From: Heterohyrax brucei | Taxonomy: Eukaryota; Chordata; Mammalia; Hyracoidea; Procaviidae | Assembly (NCBI GenBank): GCA_028571685.1 | Contig: CM053148.1 | Span: forward strand, 84,528,001-84,592,000 | DNA: 64,000 bases | Direction: 5' to 3' | Part shown: positions 1 through 12,835 of the stretch, piece after piece | How positions within the stretch are numbered: position 1 is the stretch's first letter | Layout of the letters: each line of letters starts with the position of its first letter | Translations under genes and position numbers: made by a program | Notes under the pieces: model-generated | What the model was told of the DNA's origin: nothing | The model's database searches: none | Seen by the model: the letters and a program-made list of their open reading frames with translations, nothing else

Positions 1-848
1 TCCTTCAAAGCAGAAAAACTTCCAGCCAAGAATTATGTATCCTGCAAAACTGTCGGGTCATCAAGTGTGCTAGGCCCCATTTTCTGGCTGAGAACACAAG
101 CACCTCTTCAGCAGTCGGGTCATCAAGTGTGGTAGGCCCCGTTTTCTGGCTGAGAACACAAGCACCTCTTCAGCAGTCCCCAAATGCTATAACATAGTTC
201 AAAGTAGTAAGGGACTATAGTCCTATTGTCATCCTCTGCCAGACCTAACCCATAAGGCAACACTGTGCTAAACACAGCCTTTCTGCTGGAAAAACACTCC
301 CGGACTGGCACTACCTCCTATCCTGAGAATTAGCCCATGCTGAGCCCTCTACTTGGGTGACTCCACCTCCCACTCAACCAAGGTGGCATCCAGGTCAAGC
401 TGACCCTTCCACTGTGAAAGAGCCAAATCTATAGCAGAGCTCAAAACAGAGCCCAAAACTGTGGTACCCTCAATCTACTACCAGGCTCTCAAAAATCAGC
501 TGTCCCATGCACCGTGTCTCCATGTTACCACATACTGCTCCCTTCAGCACTGTTTCTCAGATTATCTGCTGGATCATGCCCATCCCCTGCCTACTGGCCA
601 ACAAAAAGAAAAAAAACTGAAATGTGCCAGCACCTTCAGTCCACAGAAATGGCTAGTTGGCAGGAGCGATGCTCAGCAAAAGAGAGGAAGTTTCCCCTTT
701 AGTGGCATGTAGTCCAATCCAACAGCACTATGCTGTGTCCTAGGGCCCACTGAGTGTCCTGTAAGTTCTTTTCATTTATCAATCCAGGCCTTAGTTTTTA
801 GAGGGAATTAAGGACACGTTTGTCTAGTGCACCATGTTGGCTCTGCCT
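1..848 (-). repeat. L1 LINE 5' UTR (minus strand, 5' end near 848)
   Basis: The reverse complement matches, in the same order, the L1 5' leader seen on the + strand near 28.05 kb: both hold 'attccctctgagaactaagg'-like text, 'ggcctggattgata', 'cagcatagtgctgt' and 'gttggccagtaggcaggg'. Short open frames around 461-712 are parts of this leader and not genes. The 3' part of the element lies beyond the window edge. Confidence 0.75.
54..177. repeat. 62-bp tandem duplication (two units)
   Basis: The units start with 'cgggtcatcaagtgtg' at 54 and again at 116 and are nearly identical, differing at about two bases. The duplication sits inside the L1 5' leader. Confidence 0.85.
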
Positions 849-1305
849 CTCCAAATTCCAATAATTTCTAAATCTGCCTTCAGCTTACTAAAATGAATGT
901 AAGATTTTCAGGAGTCATATGCATAGATGCAGAACTGGGGGGTATGTCTAATGTATAGAAAGCATGGCACATGTGCTGGGTTCACGAAGAGTGGAGTGAC
1001 GTTTCAAGGTGCCACACATATGAAAGTCACCTGAATGATTCACCCTGACAAGAGGAAGGAAAACCATTGAAACTGGTAACACTTGACCTATATCAATGTC
1101 TATTTGTCTCGAGTCTGTGCCAAAGTTCAGTATAGAGTTAACCCTGGGCACCCTTAGCTTAGTACAGCCCTATAGGGGAGACATGTCACTGCTTTCCATG
1201 GGCATTGATTTTCACAGATACTTCTCTGAAGAAGATTCATGTTAGTTACCCCCTAAGCTGTACTATTAGAAGAGAAGTATGGCAACTACTCTTGTTCTTG
1301 GAAAG
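849..1305. other. No gene seen
   Basis: I recognise no gene, RNA or repeat family in this stretch. Confidence 0.5.
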
Positions 1306-1475
1306 TCTGCTGGCGTAGTGGTTAAGAGCTATGCCTGCTAACCCAAATGGCAGCCATTTGCATCCATCAACTGCTCTTTCCAAATTCTAGGGGACAGTTC
1401 TACTCTCTCCTATAGGGAAGCTATGAGTCAGAATGGATTCAACTTCAAGGGGGTTGGCTTTGTTTTACTTGGCCC
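1306..1475 (+). repeat. AfroSINE
   Basis: It has a tRNA-derived head ('tagtggttaagagctatg'), a middle 'acagttctactct', and a tail 'ctatgagtcagaatgga'. This layout recurs at many sites in the window. Confidence 0.85.
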
Positions 1476-3437
1476 TACAAAACTTGCTTAACCATTGAAG
1501 TTAGCCTGCAACTCAGTGGTCTATCAAGCCCTTTGAACCAACATCTTCAACTAAGATAACTGCCTGCTTTACTATGTACTATGTTACAAAACTTCCACAG
1601 TAAATGACATGGAGGATACAGACATGCGAGAAATGCCATTGCTCTCCATTACGATAGAACCTGTTCGATAAAATGAGATAAATATATGCAAACGATTGCC
1701 AGTTATAGACAAAGGGTAATTTCAGACCTTTCCTAATTCACAAACACATTCTTTCTCCTCAAGAGGTTTAATTGAACTTCATGGAATAGGCAATGAGGCT
1801 GAAATTCAGAAATACAGAGACCAAATCAGTCAAGAGAATTTCAACTGTCCTATTTATCCTATTTCCAAAGAAAAGCTAAACACCTTTTGCCTCTTGCCAC
1901 GTAATTGGTGAGCTTTTTCTTTGGCCAGTAAACTGAGCAGCTGAAGATTCTCTGTATTTTGGCAGCAAAGAGATTTGTTCAAAACACACTGCCTGGTTCT
2001 GTCGGCTTAAGCAAGCACCTGCAATAAAGAGGGAAGGTTTTTCTGATCTCTCATGATGTGGGTAGAAATGATGAGCTAGGATGATATTGAGTACTAATTC
2101 ACACAACTCATTGGAAAAGCGCTCAGTGGTAGCATTTCAATAACAACCAAGTAAGAACAGTTTTTTCATTACAGATTAAACACAAGAATTGGAAAAGATT
2201 CTTTGTAATGCTTACTCTTCTTTAATTTTCTATCTAGAAAAACACAACATGTATCTTTATATGACTTAGGAATATTAAACCATAGTTAGCAGTTGCTAAC
2301 ACTAGTTTTGTTTCCCGAAAGAAAGGAAACAAAAATTATTAATATGAGGGCCACAGGCCCTGGCCCCAATGAAGGAATGACCATACCTGTACTAGAATTT
2401 ATCCAAAAAATAGGCTAAGATGTATTATTCACAAAGGCCCTGTTTTCTGTGTGCTTGCTTTCTTGCCTCATATTGCAGAGCAGGAGGATATCCAGAACTC
2501 ATTGTATCAACTTTTATCTTACAAGAATTTCCCACAGGTTGTAAGGAAACCACCACCACCACCACCAACAACAACAACGAAACAGCAGCATGTAAAAGCA
2601 AACATTAATTTCTCATTCATATACCAACAGTTTAGTTTGGGATATTCTGGTCTATACCATGCTCACTTGGGCTTGGTTCAACACAGGTATAGTAAGAAGA
2701 CTTGTCAGGAGGGTATTGATTGTGTATGTAGTTGTTTGTATGTAACTGGGAAAGTATTTAGAGACTTACAAGAGACAATTCTTTGTGTGTGTGTATATAT
2801 ATATTTAAAGAATGAAAATAGAGTAGAAGTAAGTATAATCAACAAAGAAATACTGTGTTTCTCTGACAACTGTTTTGCAACAAAGCTGCCCAGACACAAT
2901 GAATAAGAACACATACCATTTTATTATGATTACAGGATCTCAGTGTCACGAATTTGGGAACAGCAAAGTTTGAAGAGCTTATCTCTGCTCTCTGACGTCT
3001 GGGGCCTAAGCTGAGAAAACCAGAAAGCTAGGATTGGGCCAGTAGTTTCAAAGATGTAGGCTGAAATCATCGAAGTGATCACTTACTGTCACTCACACGT
3101 TTGACAACTGGTCTGCCTGTCAGCTGGGACCTACACATGGTTTCTCCATGCATTTTTTCCATGTTAGCTAGTTTGGGCTTCAACACAACATTGCAGCTGC
3201 TTCCCTAGAACAAGTGTCCAAGCGAAACAAGGTAGAAACTGCACAGTCTAAATGTCATAGCCATGGAGATCATATGGCTTCACCTCCTCCATTGTTACAA
3301 GTCTGTTCATAATCAGGGAGGCAGAGGACACAGACCCACCTCTTGACCAGGGAAATGTCAGCATCAACAATCAATCGGAGTATATGAATGTAAATTCGAA
3401 AATCTGAAGTGTTATTGAGATGTTGTTTTGGGGTTAC
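1476..3437. other. No gene seen; two microsatellites
   Basis: No coding region is supported. The longest frame (2451-2906) owes its Pro/Thr run to an (ACC)/(AAC) microsatellite at 2549-2579. A TG/TA tract lies at 2783-2805. The rest is AT-rich and unrecognised. Confidence 0.6.
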
Positions 3438-3439
3438 TG

Positions 3440-3567
3440 CTTAACAGCCCTAGCGGCTAATTAAAAGGCACCTGTTGTAAATTCTACAGGGCAATTCTAC
3501 TCTGGCCTACAGGGTCTCTATAAGTCAGAATCAACTCAGTGGCAAGGATGTGGTGTTTGGTTTTGCC
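3440..3567 (+). repeat. AfroSINE
   Basis: Degraded head, then 'gggcaattctactctgg' and the tail 'tataagtcagaatcaact'. Confidence 0.75.
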
Positions 3568-3750
3568 ATAGAGTCAAATCCAGCACACAAGAAAGCCTCA
3601 TAATTGCTCCTAAGGGTTTTCAATGCTGTAACCTTTTCAAAGTAGATCCCCAGGTCTGTCTTACAGGCATCTCTCATTTGAGTTGAACTTCCAACCTTCA
3701 GCTAGTGGTCCAGCAATTCATTGAACAACCTCAGGACCCCTACTTGTTGA
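3568..3750 (-). repeat. AfroSINE (reverse), abutting the previous one
   Basis: The reverse complement carries the SINE middle and head order. It starts at 'ccatagagtcaaatcca' directly after the forward copy, so the two elements meet tail to tail. Confidence 0.65.
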
Positions 3751-4129
3751 ATATAGCAGTTAGTAACACAACTGATAGCAAGGTTGCACACTGACTGATA
3801 TTCTGAACCTCAAAGATACAGGAAAATAATGTTGTTAAAGTAAGTGCTTACACTTAAGTAATGTTTTCTAAGAAACTATTAACAAATCAAATTGTCTACT
3901 CCCAATATTTAGTAGCAAGAAGAATGAGTTTTACTTTTACCATCTATCATTGGGTTTTCATTAAGAAATACAACACTTTAAGAGAAGATGGGTCAGTTTT
4001 TGATAATATAACTGGGCCTTATTCACTCTGAACAAGTGTAATAAAAATGTTTAATTCAGTTTTCTTTTCCCTGGAATATAGCAACCTATCCATGAAGTGG
4101 GATGTGCTCAAAAATCAAACCTTAGGTTG

Positions 4130-4515
4130 TTAAGGTTTGAGTTGTTTTCCCCAAAATGATGTGTTGAAATTCTGACACCAGCACCTGTACATAAGACTTT
4201 GTTTAGACATACAGGTTTTTATTTTGTTGCGTTATTCAGGGCATTTCTGATTAAGGTGGATCTAAAATATAATCACCTCTGAGTTATAAAAGGTACCAAA
4301 ACAGGTGCAGAGTCGTGCATACTGGGAAGGTTAGACATCATGTGATGGTCATCTACAAACCAAGGCATAAAGGAATGGTGAATAACAAGAAAGGATCGAC
4401 AGAGTTGAGACCCTTATTTGGACTTGTAGCCTCTGGAGCAAGGAGACAATACTCTTCTATAAACCACCCAGTTATTAGCATTTTGTTAAGTCAGCCCTAG
4501 GAAGCAGATAATACA
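4130..4515 (+). repeat. MLT1-like LTR (ERVL-MaLR)
   Basis: The order of 'gatgtgttgaaattctgac', 'tgattaaggtgga', 'atgtgatgg', 'aaaccaaggca', 'acttgtagcctctgga', 'aaaccacccagtt' and 'cagccctaggaag' follows the MLT1 LTR consensus as I know it. Confidence 0.75.
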
Positions 4516-6309
4516 TATGTCAAAACTCATGAACCTAAATTGCTTTCTATGCCTTTCTCCTCCTCTTCTATGTGATCAATTATTCCTGCAAGCCAAGGAC
4601 ACAGAGCAGACTTTGTTCCAAAGAATTTGAAGGTCTCTCTTGGAACTTGTCTCAAAGCCATTTCAGAGGAGGAATGTCTCTCTCCCTTCAAACTGTGGTT
4701 CATTTTTGACCAAGAATGTGTTCAGTCATCTTCAGGCCTCACTTTAGTCAGTGTCCTTGGGCACAAAACACACAGGATGTATCCAAAGTCAAATTCTCCT
4801 TCAAAGATAGATTAGCCAGCATTGGGAATAGTCAAAGAATACACTGCAGTCCTTGAAGGTAGTTCAAATTAATTCATTCCATAAATATTTATGTGAGGGT
4901 AGCATTACCAAGAAAGGTGTATGTACTTGTGAAACGACAACCTTAAATGTTTCATGGTCCTTTTAATGTGAATTTTGGTTTGTCTGTTGAAAAAGATGCA
5001 GTTATATTGAGAGGTTCTTTGGTGTAGTCGCTGAAAAAGTAAAATCTGGAATTTGGTTTGAATCCCTGCTCCACCACTGACGTGTTAAATAATTTGTTCA
5101 CATTAACCCCATTTTCTGTGTGTAATTTGGGAATGATGATAACTTTAGGTGCTTTTGGAATAAAGATCCAATTGTGAAAGACTTGCAATGAGTTTATACC
5201 AGTCCCGGGTAGACAGTAAACACTGCTACTCTTCATGTGGTAGAAGATATTAAGGCAATACTTGTAGAGTGTGACAAGTTTTCTATGACTCTTCAAAACT
5301 ATTGAACAGTCGTTAAGGGTACCAAGTGGTATACTGTGTCAAAAGCCTTTGCCACTCATCTTATTACTATTGCTCAGAACTTTCACCACCATGATTGATC
5401 GTGTGCCTTCTCCTCAAGAAGTCACTTGCAATTTTGTGGTGTGTTCTCCATATTGCCTCATGTGTTTCACTTAACACAAAGATCTATGTCATAAAACCTG
5501 TCCTCTTGGTCCTTTCAAAGAAGGGCACAAAAATGACAGCAGAGACAGTATCCTTAAAATATGTGACACATATGTGTACCACTCATCTGTGTTAAAAGGT
5601 GACATTGGACTAACTTATGATAACTATCTGAGGGTCTGGTTGAAGACCAAGAGAACCTAATGTCCCTTAATTCTATGCCTAGATACCATCTCATTTGCAG
5701 AACTTAACACTCTTTAGTGGGGCATAAACAGTTCAGTGACAGAATTCTCCCCTCTCAGGAGGGAGATCAATATTTGATTCCTTAAAACAAAAACAAAAAA
5801 TCATGTCTCTCAGTAATAACTTGGAAAGCCAAGAGACATACCCAATTAGTTATCTCCTGAGACTGGACTTCAGTCCAGAGCTATATGTACAAGCAGATAT
5901 CATAAAGACAGCCAAGAGAATTTCCATCAGAAAATTGTGTGTATTCTTATATTTTCTGCTATTAGTCTGTCATTTTAATTGTTTCCTAAAAATTATATTG
6001 TGTTGAGTTTACATGAACTTTGGTTAGCATGGAATCTCTTGAAGGTGTTCACATTTCCTAAACTGGTTTTCATGTCTTAAATCCTCAAGCTGCATTCTTC
6101 AATTCAATCCTCATAAAATGCATCAACCACATTTCATGTTTTTTCTCCCCCTCCCTTTCTGTAAGTAGATATTACATATAACTCTCCTCAGGTTCACAGA
6201 ATTGTAATCTACATATGGTAGAAACTCACTAAGGCTTTACTAAGTGACAAACTCACGGGCTTCCTGCAAAGATCAATGGCCGATGAAAACACTTACCAGT
6301 TACTACAAC

Positions 6310-6490
6310 TGAAGTTCTAGTCCTTGGATGTCACAGGTCATTACATGACTGGCTCCTCACCAAAAGGTTGTTGGTTCAAATTCACCCGGAAGCATCTTGG
6401 AAGAAAAGACTAATGAGCTGATTCTGAAAAATTGGTATTGAGAATTTTGTGGAACAAAATTCTATCAACTCAAAGGGAACTGTTTTGTTG
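6310..6490 (+). repeat. Degraded AfroSINE-like fragment
   Basis: It contains 'aaaaggttgttggttcaaatt' and a trailing 'atcaactcaaagggaac'. The match is weak. Confidence 0.4.
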
Positions 6491-6649
6491 TTTCAGGCTT
6501 TTTTTTTTATTTTTATTCTAACAGCCATGATAGCTTTGCACAGACATTTGGAAGACTGCTGCTACTGAAGTTGACATATTTGACATTATACCTTTCTTTA
6601 CCAGAAGCTAATGAGACTCTGAAGAATTAGAAATGATTGTAAGTGAGGT

Positions 6650-6790
6650 ATTATAGTAAAACTTCTAGTACTATAACCAAGCTGTCCGCAGTTTGAATCT
6701 GCCAGCTGTTACTTGAAAACCCAATGAAACGGTTCTCCATCATCCAGGGTCAATATGAGTCAGAATCAGCATGATAACAAGTTTGCTTGG
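6650..6790 (+). repeat. AfroSINE shared by both arms
   Basis: The tail 'atatgagtcagaatcagc' is followed by unique 'aacaagtttgcttgg'. The right arm (53.58-53.74 kb, reverse) has the same SINE/unique junction, as does the segment at 31.4 kb. Confidence 0.75.
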
Positions 6791-6899
6791 ATTTTTCAGT
6801 ACATTTGATAAGTATTTCTATTTTTATTGACATTAGTATTTTACACACAGGGTATACTGGAGTCATTCCTTAGGTAACTCAATGGGTCTCCAATCTCAT

Positions 6900-7250
6900 C
6901 CTAAATTATGATACAACAATTCTCTTAATTCAGAGGGCATCTTCACCAGTGGGTGGCTTTACAGGACAGCAGTTTATTTTCTCAGAGGTCAGGAGATTAG
7001 ATGTTTGACTGCAAGGACTAGCTCTACAGAGAGGAAGTCCCTTGTTCGTTTCAGTTCTTCACAGATGCCAGCGATCCTTAGCATTCCTGGGTTTGTAGTT
7101 GCATCTGTCTCCACTGTCATTTTTTTCCTTATTCTGATATATATGTCCTTGGCTCATTGTTCTGATTTTTTTATAACTAAAGAGTATTTAGGTGTAGGAC
7201 CCACCTTACTGTGATATAACCTCGTTCACATAGCACAAGAAAACCACTGT
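6900..7250 (-). repeat. MLT1/MaLR-like LTR, shared by arms
   Basis: 'agtgggtggcttta', 'cagcagtttattttctcag' and 'cctgggtttgtagttgcatc' resemble a reverse MaLR-type LTR. The same block lies at 53.06-53.40 kb (opposite strand) and at 31.58-31.86 kb. Confidence 0.6.
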
Positions 7251-7261
7251 TTCCAGTAGGG

Positions 7262-7360
7262 TCTCTCTACAGGTACTCGTTGCCTGTGGGTCAATTCCAA
7301 CTCTGTCCTGTAGGGTTGCTATGAGTCAGAACTGACCCAAAGTCAATGGGGTAATGTCTC
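7262..7360 (+). repeat. Partial AfroSINE, shared by arms
   Basis: The tail 'ttgctatgagtcagaact' is clear. The same insertion with matching flanks is found in reverse at 52,965-53,062. Confidence 0.7.
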
Positions 7361-7834
7361 TAGATAAAAATTTCATTTATCTTTTACCCTTGGTTTATAC
7401 TTACAAATCAATTTAAAAAGTAATTTGCAAACACTTTCAACCAACCAGCTTAGTGGTAGATAACTAGAACTTCTTGAAAAAGAAAATCATGTATACAACA
7501 AGTCAAGCTTGTGGGTAATTAAATAGAAAAAGTAAAAAATCTCTAGATATGCATCTTTCCCAGTTTTTTTCTTTTTTCTCTTTTGGCTGGCTTTTTCACA
7601 AGAATAAAGGCATCTTATCTCTATTTATTCATGTATGTAGAGTATGGTGAATTTCCAGTAAGATTATTTTTAAAAGATGGAAGTTGTAAGAGGTAATGTA
7701 TAATGGTTTAAATCCTGGAAAAAAAGAAAAGTACTAGAACTTGTTATTTTTAGTAATGAATTTCAAAAAAGTATTGTTATTACTAAAGTGAGTATTTCGG
7801 GCAGTATTGTGTTGTTAGATTATTAGCATTAAAC

Positions 7835-8105
7835 GGCATTTTTGTTGTTGCCGTTAATGTTGTTAGTTGATTCCGACTCATAGCAACACAACGCACAACA
7901 GAATGAAACACTGTCTAGTCTTGGGCCATGCCTTCAACTGTTTCTATGCTTAAGCCCACTGTTACAGCCACTGTGTGAATCTGTCTGATTGAGTGGCTGT
8001 CTCTTTTTTGCTGACCCTCCACTCTACCAAGCATGATGTCCTTCTCCAGGGACTGATTGCTCCTGAAAACATGTCCAAAGTAGGTACGATCTTATCGGTC
8101 TCTGA
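7835..8105 (-). repeat. RTE (BovB-like) LINE 3' end
   Basis: Reverse complement of the RTE 3' terminus seen at 9.6-9.86 kb: 'gttgttagttgattccgac', 'gggccatgcc', 'agcatgatgtccttctcc'. It is one of the insertions private to the left arm. Confidence 0.75.
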
Positions 8106-8619
8106 AAAAAATACTGGAAACTGAGCCCACGAGTGGTGTTAAGTGGAAATTGTTCCATATGAAGCTCCTCTATTTTAGTTTTCAGGTCCTTTCTCAAACA
8201 GTAACACATTCTTGTCTAGAAAATTTTGGGTTCCAATGACTTGAAAAAGTCTAACACTTTCCGTTTCAAGAGTTGGTATAGTTTTACTGGATTTTCAGAT
8301 AAATACTTAACAATTATTATGGTTGTAAATCAATACATATTCAATTAAAAAAAAAAAAACTAAAAACAAAAAACTGTGCTATGAAAGACAAGGAAGTCCT
8401 GATAGCAAACTCTGAGTGTTTTAGGGAACCTGAAGTACAGTATGAAACCATGGACACTGCAGCAGCATTTGCATGGAAAGTTCTTTTCTTCCCTCATGAT
8501 GTGATTCACTGTGACTTTTGTTCCCTGGACAAGAACTGCTCACTGGGGAAATGATGCCCAGTAGCAAAGATGATGCAAAGACTAAAAATTCTTGACACTT
8601 GTATGTTACTTGACATACT
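8106..8619. other. No gene seen
   Basis: AT-rich sequence with a poly-A run near 8346. Nothing else is recognised. Confidence 0.5.
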
Positions 8620-8778
8620 GGTGAAGACCCTGGTGGCATAGAGTTTAAGTGATACAGCTGCTAACCAAAATGTCAGTGTTTCAAATCCACCAGTCCTTCC
8701 TGGGAAACTCGATAGAGCAGCTCTACTGTGCCCTGTAGGGCTTCTATGAGTCAGAATTGACTTAATGGCATATTTTTA
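8620..8778 (+). repeat. AfroSINE
   Basis: Well-kept head ('accctggtggcatagag'), 'gctgctaaccaaaatgtca', and tail 'ctatgagtcagaattgac'. Confidence 0.85.
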
Positions 8779-9174
8779 TTTAGTTAGTTTTTTGATACAC
8801 TTAAGACCCGAAAGTGATGTTGAAGCACTGTATCACTGTCCCAATCCCAAAGTGATACACATCCAAACACATTCTATGAAGAAGAGGAAAGGACTGAAAA
8901 AAACTTACACAGAACTTTCATTTACAGTTTTATTTGTTCATGTCTGTAAAGAGGGTTCCTAAGGTATCATTTACAGATAACTCTAATCAGAAATTGTCCA
9001 AGTGGATATGAAACTTTTCAGTTGACAGTCACTGTTCACATGAAACATGTCTGAATTGGATAAGGAAAACAAAGGCTGGGAAGATAAGCACTCAACATGA
9101 TTGTTATAAGGTATATAATACAAAATGACAAAATGGGGCTCCCAAAGTCACACATAAACATAAAGCCAAAAACG

Positions 9175-9865
9175 CTTATCTAACACATATATAGAAAACA
9201 AAATCGTCACAACTGGACCAGTAAGCAACATTGTCATAAATGGAGAAAAGATTAAGGTTATCAAGGATTTCATTTTACTTGGGTTCACAATCAATCCCCA
9301 TGGAAGCAGCAGTCAATAAATCAAAAGATGCATTGCACTGGGAAAATCTGCTGCAAGGGACTTCTTCAAATTATTCAAAAGTAAGGATGTTATCTTGAAG
9401 ACTAAAGTGTGCCTGATCCAAGCCATGGTATTTTCTGTCACACAATATGCATTTGAAAGCAGAATGATGAACAAAGAAGACACAAGGAAAATTGGTGTCT
9501 TTGAATTGTGTTGGAGAAGAATGTTGAATGTACCATGCACCATGAAAAGAACAGACAGATCTGTTCTGGAAGAAGTACAACCAGAATGCTCCCTGGAAGC
9601 AAACATGGTAAGACTGTGTTTCATGCTTTGGACATGTTGTCAGGAAGGATTAGTCACTAGAGAAGGACATCATGCTTGATGGAGGGTCACTGAAAAAGAG
9701 GAAGACCTTTGATGAGACAGATTTACACAATGACTGCAACAATGGGTTTAAGCACAGAAACGATTGTGGACATGGCACAAGACCAAGCAGTGCTTCGTTC
9801 TTTTGTTCACAGGGTCACTATGAGTTGGAACTGATAGATGGCACCTAACAACAGCAACGGTTATA
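9175..9865 (+). repeat. RTE (BovB-like) LINE, 3' part
   Basis: The frame at 9395-9679 reads as the C-terminal region of an RTE reverse transcriptase ('FELCWRRMLNVP', 'VLEEVQPECSLEAN'). It is followed by a 3' UTR ending 'gcacctaacaacagcaac'. Same family as 48.1-49.07 kb. It is 5'-truncated and not a host gene. Confidence 0.85.
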
Positions 9866-10779
9866 TGATCACTCCTCACCCAAAGTGAAGTTCAGAAATA
9901 CACAATCCTAACACTGTACCTTGAATATCATCAAAGCATGTTTTTATTCTTCCTTTCCAAAATATCTGCTTAGTAATAATGATTTGACTTATCTTGGAAA
10001 GAAAGATTAGGAAAATCATTATTGGACTCCTCTGCATCTACATTCTCCACTAGGGAGCCAATTTTCCAGAACACAATTGCTAAACAGCAACCAAATGGAA
10101 TGTATGCTTTGGTATACCCACATTAAGGGTTACAGATAAGACAAGCAACAGAGTGCACAGAGTGTCGCATAGACTGGGATGCCTAAGAAAGGCTTTGTGG
10201 AGACAAAGGAATTAGAACTATGTCCTAAACAATGGGTGGGATCAGGATGGGCTAAGAGTGGTATTCCACGAGGTATGGCAGAAACTGGAACAAAATCTTA
10301 GAGGTACAAATGAACTTAGGCAATGGAATCTTCTAAGGAAATCATAGAAAAAAACGTAAGAAAACAAAAAGGTCAGCTAAATAAGTTTCTACTTGGGGTA
10401 AAATGGAGAGAAAACACTCTAAGCCAGAAGGATACCCTAAACACTCAATGGATGTGACAGAAAGTAGGCAGGAGACTTCAAGAAGGAAATCAACATTAAC
10501 CCCATGCTCAAGAGTCTACAGAAGTACTTAACTAGTGTTGGTTGAACTGTGAATTTCCTCCAAGTGCTGTAATGTGCATTATTGAGAAGACGTTAAAAAA
10601 AAAATCTTGACCAAACATTAAGGAAAGTATTTAACTGGTTAAGATAAATTTGTACTAAAAGTATTTGGAACTACAGACAAACAACTGAGAATTAGAACTA
10701 GCGACTTAGGTAAACAAAAGGCCAGGAAGTGATGAGTCCACTGATATTTTAGAATTTGAGTTTGGCGCACTTACCCCTT
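9866..10779. other. No gene seen
   Basis: No open frame or repeat is recognised with confidence. It has no partner in the right arm, so it is either left-arm insertion or deleted on the right. Confidence 0.4.
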
Positions 10780-12480
10780 TTTTGAACGAAATGCACCACG
10801 AACTGGGTTGTTAGAGGAGAGAATGTTAGAACAGATTAAGGCAGCAAACAATCTCCTGCGTGCAGGTCACCTCGTCAGGAACTTGATCCATTTGTTGGAA
10901 CATTTCAGCTGGTATTGTGTCATGTCTAGAGCCTTGTTTTTGTCAGTGTCTGGTACAACTTGTCCTTCCCGCAATACCTGAGGTTTTTGATCATATGGTA
11001 CATCCTGAAACAGCTGTAATTCTTTTTGGTTCCATAACTCTGTGTTCCTTCCATATTTTTTTTGATGATTCCTGCATTTTTTAGTAGTTTGGCCACAGAA
11101 TCCTTCAGTATTATACTTTGAGGTTTGAATTTTTTTCTTCTGTTTTTTCAGATTAAGAAATTTAGAGCATCTCCTTATCTTTTGGTTTTCTAACTCCAGG
11201 TCTTTGCCAATTTTATTATAATGTTTTACCTTGTCTTCTCCTTTCCCTTTGAAATCTTCTCTTTGGCATTTTTACATGATCGTTTCTTCCTTTCACTTTA
11301 GCTACTCTGTCTTCCAGAGCAAATTACAGTCTCTTCAGACATCCATTTTTGTTTGCTCTGTTTCTCTGTCACTTTAATGACTTTTTGCTTTCATCATGTG
11401 TGATGTCCTTGATGTCATCTCACAACTTATGTTCAATGTGTCAATTCTATTATTGAGCTGGACTGTAAATTCAGGTGGAATATGTTTAAGGTTGCACTTT
11501 GACTGCTGTAGACTTGCTTTAACTTTCTTCCACTTGAGTCTGCATATGAGCTGTTAATGTCCTTTTCCACAGTTGGCCCTTGCGCCTTGTTGTGACTGAT
11601 GATACTGAGCTTCTCTATCATCTCTTTCTACCATGTAGTCAGTTTGACTCAGGTTTTCCAGCTGGTGAGGTCCCTATGGACGGCTGTCAGGTATGCTGTC
11701 ATTTTTTTCAGTGAATAAGTCCTTGCTCTTGTAAAGTTCTATCATGTGACTCTTGTGGTTTTTCTGTCACCAAGGCCATATTGTTCACTGACTAACACTT
11801 CTTCTGATTCCCTACTTTTGAATTCTCATCAGCAGTAATTATCAATGCATCCTAACTGGCTGTTTGAGCGATATCAGAATGTAGGTTGATTAAAAAACTC
11901 AATTTCCTCATCGGTGGCATTAGTGGCTGATGCATGAATGAGAATAATAGTTTTATTAACTGTTCATGTTTGTAGGTGTTGCTATAACCCTAGCACTGGC
12001 AGCCCTGTACTTCAGGAAAGATCTTGAAATGTTCTTAGTGATGATGATGGTGATGCCATTCCTTTTTAACTGATCATTCTTGGCATAGCAGACCATTTGA
12101 AAATATCTGCTAAAAGTGGCCACTATAAGTCTATTTCAACTCTTCAGTGCATAGGATATCAATCTATGTGTGTTTCACTTCATTTTTCACTTCTTTTTTT
12201 CTTGATTCATGCTTCGTACATTCCACATTCAATTACTAGTGAATGTCGGTGGCTCTTTTTCTTTCATTTTTGGTCATGCCAAAGCAGCAAATGCAAGTCC
12301 TAAAAGCTTTCCTCTGTCCATGTCGTTAAGATCACTCTGCTTTGAGGAAGTAGCTCTTCTCCAGGTGCATTTTGACTGCCTTTACGTCCCAGGGACTTAT
12401 CTTCTGCCACTGTAACAATGTTCTGATGGTACTGATAAAGTTTTTACTGGCCAATTTATGTCTGTATACATTTTGCATAT
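10780..12480 (-). repeat. RTE LINE, 5' half (endonuclease region)
   Basis: On the minus strand near 11.95-11.88 kb a frame reads 'LIHASATNATDEEIEF', which fits the RTE endonuclease stretch around the conserved YAPT/DAEEEE block. Further pieces (10.85-11.2 kb; 12.2-12.45 kb) recur at 31.87-32.3 kb and 22.7-22.99 kb. It is broken by many stops. Confidence 0.7.
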
Positions 12481-12489
12481 TATAGTATT

Positions 12490-12835
12490 TCCTAATATAT
12501 TTTTGTCAGAAGAGTTGGAATTCATTAGAAATATTCAGACCACGAAGTACTGGATTTACCTTCTGTGATGCGACATATTTGTTGTCCATTGCTGCAAACA
12601 AGCCACCCCAAAACATGATGACTTAAAACATCAACAATCTTTTATTTACTAACAGATTTTTGGTTCAGACAAGTCCTGCTAGGAAGGGCTCCTCTAGGCT
12701 CCACAAAGCCTCAACTAAAACAACTACTATTTTAGTGGAAAGAGCTATATCATGAGAGCTCACTCACATGACTGGAAGCTGGTGATAGCCCTCAGCTCAC
12801 CTGAAGCTGTGAGCAGGAGCTTTGGTTATTGTATT
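12490..12835 (+). repeat. Segment present three times in the window
   Basis: The block with 'agaagagttggaattcatt', 'caaacaagccacc' and 'gaagctggtgatagcc' also lies at 22,990-23,370 (+) and 51,980-52,350 (-). Part of it resembles a reverse MLT1-type LTR. Confidence 0.65.

Noticed and set aside
1306..1380. tRNA-like heads of SINEs as tRNA genes
   Set aside because: They are degenerate tRNA-derived SINE heads joined to SINE bodies, with no full cloverleaf evident.
2451..2906. 151-codon frame with a Pro/Thr run
   Set aside because: The run is a microsatellite translation. No family resemblance or exon structure.
9395..9679. 94-codon frame as a host gene
   Set aside because: It is the C-terminal part of an RTE reverse transcriptase.
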